Assembly: GCF_002153745.1 (NCBI RefSeq)
Contig: NZ_JOPL01000108.1
Coordinates: forward strand, 1-36,878
Origin: Acetobacter sp. DsW_063
GTDB taxonomy: Bacteria > Pseudomonadota > Alphaproteobacteria > Acetobacterales > Acetobacteraceae
Length of the DNA stretch: 36,878 nt
Direction: 5' to 3'
Shown one piece after another: positions 1-7,227 of the stretch (the first letter of the stretch is position 1; each line of letters opens with the position of its first letter). A model generated the notes under the pieces. It was not told where the DNA came from and did not search any database. It worked only from the letters and a program-made list of their open reading frames with translations. Made by a program: the position numbers and the translations under genes.

Positions 1-54
1 TTCATGTCCGCAATCCACATCGCAGCAAGCGTCATCTTCTACCTTAAAGAATGA
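1..54 (+). CDS. Transposase C-terminal fragment
   Basis: Frame 1 is open from the window edge and ends with TGA at 52-54. The 17 visible residues include AIHIAASVIFYL and end LKE. This hydrophobic helix resembles the C-terminus of IS5/IS4-type DDE transposases. The rest of the gene, with its catalytic residues, is outside the window, so activity cannot be judged. The stop lies about 10 nt inside the IS end, the usual compact arrangement. Confidence 0.55.
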   Translation, partial: FMSAIHIAASVIFYLKE

Positions 55-64
55 GTCCTGAGCC
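1..64 (+). mobile_element. Right end of an IS5-like insertion sequence (partial)
   Basis: The window opens inside a transposase-like reading frame that stops at 52-54. Right after it lies an inverted-repeat end that reads GGCTCAGGACTCATTC on the minus strand starting at 64, followed outward by TA. The same end, GGTTCAGGACCTATTA, occurs in opposite orientation at 36836, also preceded by TA; 12 of 16 bases match. This is what the two ends of one IS type look like. Assignment to the IS5 family, with a TA target duplication, is inferred from end sequence and C-terminal style, not from a database match. Confidence 0.65.
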
Positions 65-67
65 TAG

Positions 68-95
68 CTGTAACTGTAACTGTAACTGTAACTGT
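68..95 (+). repeat. Hexanucleotide tandem repeat (CTGTAA)4.7
   Basis: Four perfect copies of CTGTAA followed by CTGT begin 3-4 nt outside the IS end. The array runs straight into a 12-bp perfect palindrome, GTTCTATAGAAC, at 94-105. Short perfect arrays like this can change length by slippage. Whether it predates the IS insertion cannot be told from one sequence. Confidence 0.85.
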
Positions 96-375
96 TCTAT
101 AGAACGTCTTTACTGTGTAGATTTTCTATCGGAGACTACTGTACACAGAATTTGCTCGATGCTTCCAAGCGCCTGCCGCCAAAAGGGACGGACCACCCCC
201 CGGCCACGGCTTTGTCGACCTGAGCCTTACCCGTCAGGCAGTATTCGAATTCACCCAGCCATGAGTGCGTCATGAACACACTGCCTCTGCAGAACACCTT
301 GCCTGCAGAAGCCGAAAAGCAATTCAGGGTATTAATCGGCCCAGCCAATCACCACCCGCAGCCGCCTTTTACAGT
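96..375. other. Intergenic stretch without a recognisable gene
   Basis: Between the repeat and the 3' end of argB I find no reading frame with a ribosome binding site or recognisable protein. The short frames on both strands have no family resemblance. It holds the 12-bp palindrome at 94-105 and a CTGCAG-containing near-repeat around 284-314. It is probably the region downstream of argB, truncated by the IS. Confidence 0.6.
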
Positions 376-1299
376 TCAACCGGCGCTCGCCGTTCCATCC
401 GCCCTGATGAGCGTTCCGGACCCGGATTTGGTGAACAATTCCAGCAGACACGCGTGAGGCACCCGTCCATCAAGGATGACTGCGGCCTTGGCGCCCGCCT
501 GCACCGCCTGGAGACAAGTCTCGACTTTGGGGATCATGCCACCGGAGATCATACCCGAAGCGATACCCCGTCTGGCCTCTTCAGCAGTCAGCTCGGGAAT
601 GAGCTTTCCATCGCCATCCAGGACGCCCGGAACATCCGTCAGCATCAGCATACGCGTCGCATGCACTGCGCCCGCGATGGCGCCCGCGGCAGTATCAGCG
701 TTGATGTTGTAGGTCTCTCCGTTCTCCCCCGCCGCGATCGGCGCAACGACCGGGATAAGTCCCGAACCTGACAACGCATAAAGCACCTGAGGGTCCACCC
801 GATGCGGCTCTCCCACGAAGCCGAGATCGAGAACCTGCTCGATGCCGCTGACCGGATCGCGAACCGCCCGCAGAAGCTTGCGCGCCTTGATAAGGCCGCC
901 ATCCTTTCCCGATATGCCTACGGCCAATGCGCCAGCGCGGTTTATCAGGTTGGCGACTTCCTTGTTGACCGAACCGCACAGAACCATCTCGATCACGTCG
1001 ATCATGGAACTGTCCGTCACCCGAAGCCCGTCCACAAAGGACGACTTGAGTTGCAGCCGCTCCAGCATGCGGTTGATCTGGGGGCCACCGCCATGCACGA
1101 CAATCGGATTGATGCCGACCAGTTTCAGCAGGGCGATATCGCTGCCGAAATCCTTCGACAGAGTGGCGTCCCCCATAGCGTGACCGCCGTATTTCACAAC
1201 AATGGTGTCTCCGGCGTAACGACGGAGGAAAGGTAGCGCGCTGGCGAGGGTGGCGGCCTGCTGTAACGCGTCGACCACGCCGGGCGTATCGTCAGTCAT
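376..1299 (-). CDS. argB: Acetylglutamate kinase
   Basis: This kinase phosphorylates N-acetyl-L-glutamate with ATP, the second step of arginine synthesis, in the cytoplasm. The 307-residue product has the amino-acid-kinase glycine loops VVKYGGHAMGD (about 34-44) and VHGGGPQI, and ends near GSGTLI. The N-terminal helix ahead of the first loop (LPFLRRYAGD) resembles the extension of arginine-inhibited enzymes, so feedback inhibition by arginine is a reasonable inference. The ATG at 1299 is chosen over a longer open frame because homology begins there and a GGATGGA element lies upstream. It is the last gene of the rpmH-to-argB run, 143 nt after engB. Confidence 0.96.
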   Translation of the reverse strand: MTDDTPGVVDALQQAATLASALPFLRRYAGDTIVVKYGGHAMGDATLSKDFGSDIALLKLVGINPIVVHGGGPQINRMLERLQLKSSFVDGLRVTDSSMIDVIEMVLCGSVNKEVANLINRAGALAVGISGKDGGLIKARKLLRAVRDPVSGIEQVLDLGFVGEPHRVDPQVLYALSGSGLIPVVAPIAAGENGETYNINADTAAGAIAGAVHATRMLMLTDVPGVLDGDGKLIPELTAEEARRGIASGMISGGMIPKVETCLQAVQAGAKAAVILDGRVPHACLLELFTKSGSGTLIRADGTASAG

Positions 1300-1327
1300 C
1301 AAAAGTCCATCCAGGCTAGACCCGCGT

Positions 1328-1378
1328 CCGATCGGGCGCGATCGGTGGCTCGGGTGGAGAATTCCGCTACGATAGCGG
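1328..1378. other. Two hairpins in the engB-argB gap
   Basis: A 7-bp perfect stem with a 4-nt loop (CCGATCG/CGATCGG, 1328-1345) is followed by a 6-bp stem with a 3-nt loop (CCGCTA/TAGCGG, 1364-1378). Both lie in the 143-nt gap before argB on the minus strand. Neither has a T-run, so they look like intercistronic or leader structures, not classical terminators. Confidence 0.5.
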
Positions 1379-1442
1379 GTAGAGGCGTCATCAGTGAAGC
1401 CGCTCAGGCACGATGCTATCTGCGCGTCGAATGCGGGGCCGT

Positions 1443-2111
1443 TCAGCCAATCGCAGGGGTCGCAAATGCGGCCAGTTCCACGCGGAGTTCTGGCATGCCA
1501 AGCCCCGTCTCGCTGCTGCTGGCGATCACTTCCGGGTGGGCGGCCGGGTGTTTGGCGGCGAGAGCCCGCACGCTCTCGAGTTTCCGTGTCAGCGGGCCGG
1601 GTTTCAGGCCGTCGCATTTGGTGAGAACGATCTGGAAGTTGATCGCCGCCTTGTCGAACAGGTCCATGACCTCGATGTCGGACGACTTGGTCTCAATACG
1701 GGAATCGAGCAACAGAATAACGCGCTGCAGGGTCGGGCGCCCGCGCAGATACGCGAACATCATCTCCTGCCAGTCTTCCTTCACCGATTTCGCGGCCTTC
1801 GCGAAACCGTAGCCCGGCATGTCCACCAGCACGAGACGTCCGGCCAGGTCGAAAAAGTTGAGCTGCTTGGTCCGGCCGGGCTCCGACGATGCCCGCGCAA
1901 GCGCCTTCCGCCCCGTCAATGCGTTGACAAGGCTGGACTTGCCGACATTCGAGCGCCCTGCGAAGGCGATCTCAGGCTTGTCAGGATCTGGCAGTTGCCC
2001 GAGTTGCTGCGCGCCGAAAAAGAACTCGCACTCCCCGGCGAACAGAAGCCTTCCAGCTTCCAGTTCGTCAGACGTCCGTTCGACCGGGGTCGAGAAATCG
2101 GGAGCGGCCAT
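1443..2111 (-). CDS. engB: Ribosome biogenesis GTPase EngB (YihA/YsxC)
   Basis: This small TRAFAC-class GTPase is needed for assembly of the large ribosomal subunit. The 222-residue protein shows G1 GRSNVGKSS (52-60), G3 DMPG (97-100) followed by YGFA, and G4 TKCD (164-167). The G2-region segment PGRTKQLNFF lies around 79-87. The length is normal for the family. The start ATG at 2111 overlaps the yidC stop as TGATG, which indicates translational coupling and rules out the longer upstream frame. The yidC-engB-argB order is common in alphaproteobacteria. Confidence 0.96.
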   Translation of the reverse strand: MAAPDFSTPVERTSDELEAGRLLFAGECEFFFGAQQLGQLPDPDKPEIAFAGRSNVGKSSLVNALTGRKALARASSEPGRTKQLNFFDLAGRLVLVDMPGYGFAKAAKSVKEDWQEMMFAYLRGRPTLQRVILLLDSRIETKSSDIEVMDLFDKAAINFQIVLTKCDGLKPGPLTRKLESVRALAAKHPAAHPEVIASSSETGLGMPELRVELAAFATPAIG

Positions 2112-3850
2112 CAGCCTTTCCGGGATTTCTTCGCAGGCGGGATAATCGTCGTCTTCGGGCGATCCCGGTGCACGCGCTGAATGACCATCTGTTGCGCCAC
2201 CGTCAGCAGGTTGTTCCAGCAATAATAGATGACCAGACCGACCGGCTGCCGCGCCATGAAGAACGTGAAGATGAACGGCATCGCCATGAAAATCTGCTTC
2301 TGTGCAGGATCGACGGTCGCAGGGTTCATCTTCTGCATCAGGAACATGGTCGCGCCGTAGAGGATCGGCCACACGCCCAGCAGCAGCATGCCCGACAGGG
2401 TCGTCGGATCCCACGGAATCAGGCCGAACAGATTGAACAGGTTGGTCGGATCGGGCGCGGACAGATCGTGAATCCAGCCAAAGAACGGGGCGTGCCGCAT
2501 CTCGATCGTGACATACAGATCTTTATACAGACACCAGAACACCGGGGCCTGAATCAGAAGCGGCAGGCAGCCGCTGGCGGGATTCACTCCCTCCTCTTTG
2601 TAAAGCTGCATGACCTTCTGGTTCATCTGGACCGGATCGGACTTGTACCGCTCTCGGATCGCTTGCATCTTCGGTTGGACCGAGCGCATCGCCGCCGCCG
2701 AACGAAAGCCCTTGGCCGCCAACGGGAAGAACAGTGTTTTGACGATCAAGGTGAAAGTCAGAAGCGCCAGGCCGAAATTGCCGAAAAGCTGATACAGCCA
2801 GTCAAGAACGAAGAACACCGGACGCGTCAGGAACGCGAACCAACCGAAATCGACGGCCTTCCAGAAATCGGGAATGTGCAGTTCGTTTTCATAACGCTCC
2901 AGAAGGCGAACCTCCTTCGCGCCTGCAAATACATGCGCCGTCGACTCGCCAACGCCGTTGGCCGCGACCGTCACAGGCGCGCGGCCAGTGAATCCTACTT
3001 CATATGCGCCGGCAGGCGTGTCGAACCCATAAGTTCCGCTGACGTCAGACTTCTGATCGGGAACGACCGCAGCGAGCCAGTATTTGTCGGTGATGCCCGC
3101 CCAGCCGCCGGTTCCGGACGCGGTCCACGAGACGAAATTGGGCGCCGTGGAATTGGTGCGCAGCGACTTGTAGGAACCTTCCTCCATACGACCGTTGATC
3201 ACCGAGATCGGTCCCTCGTGAACCAGCATGCCGCCGGTTTCCTCAGGCGTGTAAGCGCGCACGACACGAGAATAGGGGACGAGCGCCACCTGATCGCCGG
3301 TGGCGTTACGGACGCGTTGAGTGACCGTGAACATGTAGTCCCGATCAATCGCCAGCACGATCTCGAACGTCAGGCCGGCGTCGTTGCTCCAGCTCAGCGT
3401 GACAGGGGAGTTTGAACCGAGTTTCTGCGCGTCGGTTTTCCAGACGCTGTGCGCGTCGGGAAGGCGGACGGTCTGTCCCGGCTGCCCATACCATCCGAAC
3501 TCGACATAGGTCGGGTGCGGCTGACCCTGCGCCTCGAGCACCCGCACCAGCGGGCTGCCGGGCTTCACCGTCTCGTGGTAGCCACGCAGAACGAGATCAT
3601 CCAGACGCGCGCCGCGAAGATTGACGGAGCCGCTGACGTCAACCGCGTCGATCGGCAACCGTGCAGGAACCCCGTCATCGGCGGCCGCGGATCCGGGCGC
3701 TGCAGCAGGAGGCGGACGGCTCGCCTGCGTGTCCGCATGCTCCTGCGTCGCGACGGCGGGTTGTGGCTTGGGCTGCGGCATGAAGTAGTCGAAACCGAGC
3801 AGGACCAGCGCCGAAAGCAACGTCGCCAATATTACACGCCTGATGTCCAT
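2111..3850 (-). CDS. yidC: Membrane protein insertase YidC
   Basis: YidC inserts and folds inner-membrane proteins, alone or with SecYEG. The 579-residue protein has an N-terminal membrane anchor (about residues 7-23), a low-complexity linker rich in Pro and Ala, and a large periplasmic beta domain. The Oxa1/YidC transmembrane domain starts near residue 350 and includes the cytoplasmic loop with SVQPKMQAIRERY and the segment NPASGCLPLLIQ. The C-terminus is basic (KKSRKG), as expected for contact with the ribosome. It follows yidD, and its stop overlaps engB. Confidence 0.97.
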   Translation of the reverse strand: MDIRRVILATLLSALVLLGFDYFMPQPKPQPAVATQEHADTQASRPPPAAAPGSAAADDGVPARLPIDAVDVSGSVNLRGARLDDLVLRGYHETVKPGSPLVRVLEAQGQPHPTYVEFGWYGQPGQTVRLPDAHSVWKTDAQKLGSNSPVTLSWSNDAGLTFEIVLAIDRDYMFTVTQRVRNATGDQVALVPYSRVVRAYTPEETGGMLVHEGPISVINGRMEEGSYKSLRTNSTAPNFVSWTASGTGGWAGITDKYWLAAVVPDQKSDVSGTYGFDTPAGAYEVGFTGRAPVTVAANGVGESTAHVFAGAKEVRLLERYENELHIPDFWKAVDFGWFAFLTRPVFFVLDWLYQLFGNFGLALLTFTLIVKTLFFPLAAKGFRSAAAMRSVQPKMQAIRERYKSDPVQMNQKVMQLYKEEGVNPASGCLPLLIQAPVFWCLYKDLYVTIEMRHAPFFGWIHDLSAPDPTNLFNLFGLIPWDPTTLSGMLLLGVWPILYGATMFLMQKMNPATVDPAQKQIFMAMPFIFTFFMARQPVGLVIYYCWNNLLTVAQQMVIQRVHRDRPKTTIIPPAKKSRKG

Positions 3851-3973
3851 ATCGACCGGCCGACCTTTCTACTTCACGGGACCACGCCGCAACCGCGGCG
3901 GCCCGACCGCACATTTGCGTCCCTCATACCGAACTTGTCAGGGAACGCCAGATGGGTTGGGCTCATAGACGCC

Positions 3974-4285
3974 CTATTGCATGGACGCTTCTTGAGCAGA
4001 GCCGATGTCGGCCACCGCACCGCCGATCGCCCTAGGCGGAGGCACTGGGTCGTATCCGCCCGGATTCCACGGATTGCAGCGCAAGATGCGACTGGCGGCG
4101 AGCCAGCTTCCACGCAGCGCGCCATGCGTCTGAACGGCTTCTACGCCATACTCGCTGCATGAAGGATGGAAGCGGCAGTTTGGTCCGGCAACGGGACGTC
4201 CGACGATTTGCCAGAGGCGCATGCCGCCGACCAGCGCGCCACATGCGCAGCGCCCAAGCATGCTACGACCGGAGTCGACGCTCAC
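3974..4285 (-). CDS. yidD: Membrane protein insertion efficiency factor YidD
   Basis: YidD is a small membrane-associated protein that aids YidC-dependent insertion. The family core is clear: [17 protein letters not shown], then [15 protein letters not shown]. The GTG start at 4285 overlaps the rnpA stop as GTGA, giving 103 residues. That is slightly longer than usual, and internal ATGs at codons 9 or 22 are alternatives. It sits between rnpA and yidC, its standard place. The gap to yidC (123 nt) has no other gene. Confidence 0.93.
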   Translation of the reverse strand: MSVDSGRSMLGRCACGALVGGMRLWQIVGRPVAGPNCRFHPSCSEYGVEAVQTHGALRGSWLAASRILRCNPWNPGGYDPVPPPRAIGGAVADIGSAQEASMQ

Positions 4286-4668
4286 GACAATGCCCCGGTC
4301 TTTTTCAGCGCGCGCCGCAGATCCGCGATCAACTCGGAAAAAGGACGGTCGCCCGTTCCGATTCGGCCGATCACCACTAGATCCAGACCGTTCAGCGAAA
4401 CGTCGCTTTCGACAGACCTCACAGCCTCCCGGAGGCGACGCTTCGCGCGGTTGCGAACAACCGCGTTTCCGACTTTTTTTGTGACGGTAAAGCCAACCCG
4501 CCCCGGTTCTCCGTCATTGCGACTGAGAACTTGCAGGACGAGCCCGGGTGTCGGCGCTTTCCGCGCCTTAGCGGCCACAGCCAGAAATTGCGCGCGCTTC
4601 TTGAGGCGCGAAGAGCGCTGATCCTGCACGAAGCGCTCCTTTCCGGGGAGCGTTTCCCCGGACGTCAT
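4282..4668 (-). CDS. rnpA: Ribonuclease P protein component
   Basis: RnpA is the protein subunit that binds RNase P RNA and helps process the 5' ends of tRNA precursors. The 128-residue basic protein has the N-terminal [11 protein letters not shown] and the family signature around [15 protein letters not shown]. The start ATG at 4668 lies 7 nt after the rpmH stop, so the two genes are co-transcribed as in most bacteria. The product is about ten residues longer at its N-terminus than many homologues; no better start with a ribosome binding site was seen. Confidence 0.95.
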   Translation of the reverse strand: MTSGETLPGKERFVQDQRSSRLKKRAQFLAVAAKARKAPTPGLVLQVLSRNDGEPGRVGFTVTKKVGNAVVRNRAKRRLREAVRSVESDVSLNGLDLVVIGRIGTGDRPFSELIADLRRALKKTGALS

Positions 4669-4675
4669 CGCCTGA

Positions 4676-4810
4676 TCAGGCGGAGAGGCGCTTGCGCCCC
4701 TTCGAACGACGGTTGGCTATAACCTTGCGGCCGCCGACGGTGGCGATGCGAGCGCGGAAACCATGACGGCGCTTGCGGACCAGCTTGGACGGTTGATACG
4801 TGCGCTTCAC
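4676..4810 (-). CDS. rpmH: 50S ribosomal protein L34
   Basis: The 44-residue product starts [18 protein letters not shown] and ends RKRLSA, a full-length L34, a very basic protein of the large subunit. The start codon is GTG at 4808-4810, preceded on the minus strand by GAGGAG at a good distance. It is the first gene of the run with rnpA, yidD, yidC, engB and argB. A sigma70-like promoter about 80 nt upstream serves it. Confidence 0.97.
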   Translation of the reverse strand: MKRTYQPSKLVRKRRHGFRARIATVGGRKVIANRRSKGRKRLSA

Positions 4811-4835
4811 GGTGGCACTCCTCAGTCAACTACAC

Positions 4836-4880
4836 AAAAAAATGTCGCGACGCTTCGCGGCGAAAAACGCCAGCGTCTGG
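4836..4880 (-). promoter_or_regulatory. rpmH 5' leader with overlapping hairpins and a T7 tract
   Basis: Reading toward rpmH, the leader holds three small stems: CCAG-CTGG (4880-4870), GGCG-CGCC with a five-T loop (4871-4859) and CGCGA-TCGCG (4859-4846). The first two share bases, so they exclude each other. The last stem is followed after 3-5 nt by seven T residues (4842-4836). This looks like a weak intrinsic terminator ahead of the start codon. Attenuation or feedback by a ribosomal protein is an inference. Confidence 0.4.
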
Positions 4881-4888
4881 AAGGCGGG

Positions 4889-4917
4889 CTTATAGTGAGA
4901 GGACCGCCCTGCGTCAA
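4889..4917 (-). promoter_or_regulatory. Sigma70-type promoter of the rpmH operon
   Basis: On the minus strand TTGACG (4917-4912) and TATAAG (4894-4889) are separated by exactly 17 nt. Each differs from the consensus hexamer by one base. The expected transcription start near 4882 gives a leader of roughly 70 nt before the rpmH GTG. This is the clearest promoter in the window. Confidence 0.85.
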
Positions 4918-5001
4918 CGGCGGGATGCGCGGATATGGAGTCGGCGTGTCATCCGTTTTTCAACGCGCCCGGACACGGCGCCGCCACGAAGGAGCCAATA
5001 T

Positions 5002-5427
5002 TTGCGCCGCCCTTACCTCACGGTCCCGGTCTTCCTTGTCGCGTTCGCCACCGCGATCACTACGCGATACGTCCCCATGCCCCAGGGCGGCGCGATTTTT
5101 GTAGCGCTGTTGGGCGCTGCGATCGCCGCTGCGCTCACGTTGCGAATCGACTCCGCACGCAACTCGCCAGCGCCGGGCGGTCGAATTGCGGAACAGCCGT
5201 CCGACAATCGCGCCACGACGGCTTACATGACTCCCCCCGGAGCAACCGGGGACAATAGCGCAACGATATCACCGAAACTGCGCCACGATCTGCGGGGGTT
5301 GATCTCGCCCGCCGTTCTGTCCGCCGATCAGCTTTCGTCGCACGAGGACCCGGAGGTCCGTCGACGCGCGGAGCAAGTGCTGGACGCGCTGGACCGGACG
5401 ACGGCCCTGATCAAGGCCGCCCGCTAG
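5002..5427 (+). CDS. Small membrane protein with an orphan histidine-kinase-like (DHp) helix
   Basis: The 141-residue product has two predicted membrane helices (about 5-24 and 29-49), a polar linker (50-92) and a C-terminal segment KLRHDLRGLISPAVL (92-106) followed by a second helix (119-139). The His-Asp pair (H95, D96) and two-helix layout resemble the H-box of HisKA domains. The ATP-binding domain is absent, so it cannot be a kinase by itself. A TTG start at 5002 is supported by AAGGAG at 4989-4994. It is divergent from rpmH. A role as a scaffold or phosphotransfer partner is speculation; family membership as a conserved acetic-acid-bacterial hypothetical protein is likely but unchecked. 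Confidence 0.8.
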   Translation: MRRPYLTVPVFLVAFATAITTRYVPMPQGGAIFVALLGAAIAAALTLRIDSARNSPAPGGRIAEQPSDNRATTAYMTPPGATGDNSATISPKLRHDLRGLISPAVLSADQLSSHEDPEVRRRAEQVLDALDRTTALIKAAR

Positions 5428-5435
5428 AACATCAT

Positions 5436-5461
5436 CCGATCAGACGGAATCGGCTGATCGG
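5436..5461 (+). terminator. Hairpin just after the DHp-like gene
   Basis: CCGATCAG and CTGATCGG form a perfect 8-bp stem with a 10-nt loop, 9 nt beyond the TAG stop at 5425-5427. Only TT follows, so it is a terminator-like structure without a real T-run. Confidence 0.45.
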
Positions 5462-5817
5462 TTAAAGAAGCCCGCCAAGCCAACAAACCAGAACCTTATC
5501 CGTGAACTCTTATGAACGGATAAGGCTCCAAATTAGCCGATTGTCGCTCAACCCTCGGGCCGTACGACTTAAGAGAAACCTCGCCCATGCCGGATCTCCC
5601 TCCGCTCAGGAACGCTCGCGAGGTGTCTTGACAACCCATCGAGCAGGGTGGCCCGGAACAGATAATCGGACGCCGCAACTGGGAAGACGGGCGAACGCTC
5701 AAGGCTTCAGGCGGCTGCATTGCGAAGCCGCTCCTCCACTCGGACGCTTCCGCCTGCACGGCGCCAGAACCAGAGAGCAACGCATGTACTGCAAGGCAGA
5801 CGAAGTCTGGTTACGCA

Positions 5818-5853
5818 GTTCACGCCACGCTTGCGAGAACGCGTGGCGTGAAC
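5818..5853. terminator. 13-bp perfect hairpin downstream of gloA
   Basis: GTTCACGCCACGC (5818-5830) and its exact complement (5841-5853) flank a 10-nt loop. It begins 26 nt beyond the gloA stop on the minus strand. The stem is long and GC-rich but lacks a T-run on either strand. It probably ends the long minus-strand operon or protects its 3' end. Confidence 0.6.
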
Positions 5854-5878
5854 CTTGTGAAAACAACTGCTTTCAGCG

Positions 5879-6268
5879 TCAGCGCCGTTCGATAAGCTCG
5901 ATCTTGTACCCATCAGGATCTTCAACGAAAGCGATCACGGTCGTGCCGAACTTGACCGGCCCCGCCTCGCGCGTGACCTTCCCGCCGCCCGCGCGCACCG
6001 CTTCGACCATCGCTGCGACATCAGGCACGCCAACGGCGAAATGACCGAAGCCCGTCCCGACCTCGTAGCCATCGTCCTTGCCCCAGTTATAGGTCAGCTC
6101 GATTTCGGCTTGCCCTTCGGCATTACTTGCGTAGCCAATGAAAACAAGCGTGTATTTCCCGTCGGGAACTTCCCGCCGGCGCAGTTCGTGCATACCCAGC
6201 AAGCGGTAGAACGCCAGACTGGCGTCCAGATTTTTGACGCGCACCATCGTGTGCAGATAACTGGCCAT
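5879..6268 (-). CDS. gloA: Lactoylglutathione lyase (glyoxalase I)
   Basis: Glyoxalase I converts the methylglyoxal-glutathione hemithioacetal to S-lactoylglutathione. The 129-residue protein has the two beta-alpha-beta-beta-beta modules of the VOC fold. The four metal ligands can be placed: H6 (YLHTMVRV), E57 (EIELTYN), H76 (FGHFAV) and E124 (YKIELIE), matching H5, E56, H74 and E122 of the E. coli Ni-dependent enzyme. There is no Zn-type insertion. It follows lpxI by 42 nt; AT-rich DNA there could carry a separate promoter. The ATG at 6268 has AGAAAGG upstream. Confidence 0.95.
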   Translation of the reverse strand: MASYLHTMVRVKNLDASLAFYRLLGMHELRRREVPDGKYTLVFIGYASNAEGQAEIELTYNWGKDDGYEVGTGFGHFAVGVPDVAAMVEAVRAGGGKVTREAGPVKFGTTVIAFVEDPDGYKIELIERR

Positions 6269-6310
6269 AATCGACGCCTTTCTTAAATAAAAACAGCACT
6301 TTGTCCGTGG

Positions 6311-7189
6311 CTACGCCCCGGACTGTTCAGCATGTCCGACACCATACAGGAAAAGGCCCAGACGATCGGCCGCCGCGATGCAGGCCGCCGGGTCGGTAAG
6401 AAGCGTGCCTCCGGCTTCAAACGCCACACCCGCCAAACCCGAACGCGCCGCCCGATCGATCGTTTGCGGCCCGATGGTCGGCATATCCGCCCGCTTCTCC
6501 TGTCCGGGCTTGAGCAGCTTGACCAGAACGCCCCCCTCCCCCGGCTGTCGGCACGCGCCGGCGCGGTCCAGCATAGCGTCAGTGCCCTCCATGGCCTCGA
6601 CCGTCAGAACGACGCCGTCCTGCACCACGCACCCCTGGCCGATATCAAGGCGTCCGAGAGTCCGCACGACCTCCATTCCCCGTCGGATATCGGAAAGAGA
6701 GCGCTCGTCCGGCTGAATTCTCCCCAAAGCGCCCAATCGCCCGAGCGAAGCCGTCAGAAATTCGTGTGCGCCGCGAACAGTGAAGCCTTCTTCGCCAAGA
6801 ATACGCACCAGCGCGCCCAGCAATCCGTCGTCCCCGGCGAACAGTGCTCGCCCAAGACGGGCGAGGATGCGCGCACCCTCAGCGTCAGGTCGGATATCAC
6901 GCAGTGAAGGTCGCTTCACCGGGCCGATCAGGACAATGTCGCGGCATCCTTGCTCGCGCAGCTCGGACAGTATTCTGCCTGCAGCAGCGAGGCGCACATA
7001 GACATGCGGCCAAGCTCCGACCACAGCCGGTTCCGCGAAGTCCTGAAATGCTATGATGAACGGAGAGCGGCCTGAAGCCGCCACGGCGGCTGCCACCTGC
7101 CCCGGGAGAGGCCCGCCGCCAGCCAGAATGCCTACGCCACCGGCGTCTCGCGCCAAAGGGTCGGGCAGGAGAGGATCGTTCTCGGACAA
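6311..7189 (-). CDS. lpxI: UDP-2,3-diacylglucosamine pyrophosphatase LpxI
   Basis: LpxI hydrolyses UDP-2,3-diacylglucosamine to lipid X and UMP in lipid A synthesis; it replaces LpxH in many alphaproteobacteria. The N-terminus has GVGILAGGGPLPGQVAAA. The C-terminal catalytic half includes EAMEGTDAMLDRAG, LVKLLKPGQEKRADMPTIG and GVAFEAGGTL, all family hallmarks. The open frame allows a TTG at 7198, but the TTG three codons later (7189) is better spaced from GGGGGA, giving 292 residues. It follows lpxA. lpxB, which often comes next, is missing here and gloA takes its place. Confidence 0.94.
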   Translation of the reverse strand: MSENDPLLPDPLARDAGGVGILAGGGPLPGQVAAAVAASGRSPFIIAFQDFAEPAVVGAWPHVYVRLAAAGRILSELREQGCRDIVLIGPVKRPSLRDIRPDAEGARILARLGRALFAGDDGLLGALVRILGEEGFTVRGAHEFLTASLGRLGALGRIQPDERSLSDIRRGMEVVRTLGRLDIGQGCVVQDGVVLTVEAMEGTDAMLDRAGACRQPGEGGVLVKLLKPGQEKRADMPTIGPQTIDRAARSGLAGVAFEAGGTLLTDPAACIAAADRLGLFLYGVGHAEQSGA

Positions 7190-7227
7190 TGGCGTCAATC
7201 CCCCGTCATCGTCCGGGCGACAGAACG

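Larger units (their letters stand above)
5428..5878. other. 451-nt gap between convergent genes, rich in inverted repeats
   Basis: No convincing protein gene: frames on both strands are open by base composition but lack family features. Besides the flanking hairpins it holds a perfect 10-bp inverted repeat CCTTATCCGT/ACGGATAAGG (5494-5503, 5516-5525). It also has a 7-bp pair ACCTCGC/GCGAGGT (5578-5584, 5618-5624) and alternative stems around 5703-5731. A perfect TTGACA lies at 5628-5633 but has no -10 at the right distance. A structured RNA is possible; I could not match it to 6S, SRP or tmRNA. Confidence 0.4.

Noticed and set aside
376-1617. Longer N-terminal extension of ArgB (413 residues)
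   Set aside because: The added residues are low-complexity, overlap the engB 3' end and contain no family sequence. The ATG at 1299 fits the family length.
5628-5633. Consensus -35 hexamer TTGACA
   Set aside because: No -10 element lies 15-19 nt downstream; the nearest candidate, GATAAT, is 27 nt away.
5590-5790. Possible 6S RNA or SRP RNA
   Set aside because: The segment pairs well and has stretches such as GGCCCGGAAC, but the conserved SRP loop and the 6S central bulge could not be identified by eye. Kept only as an unassigned structured region.
5502-6044. Plus-strand 180-codon frame in the 5.4-6.0 kb region
   Set aside because: It overlaps gloA antisense at its end, has no recognisable domain, and its composition fits chance in GC-rich DNA.
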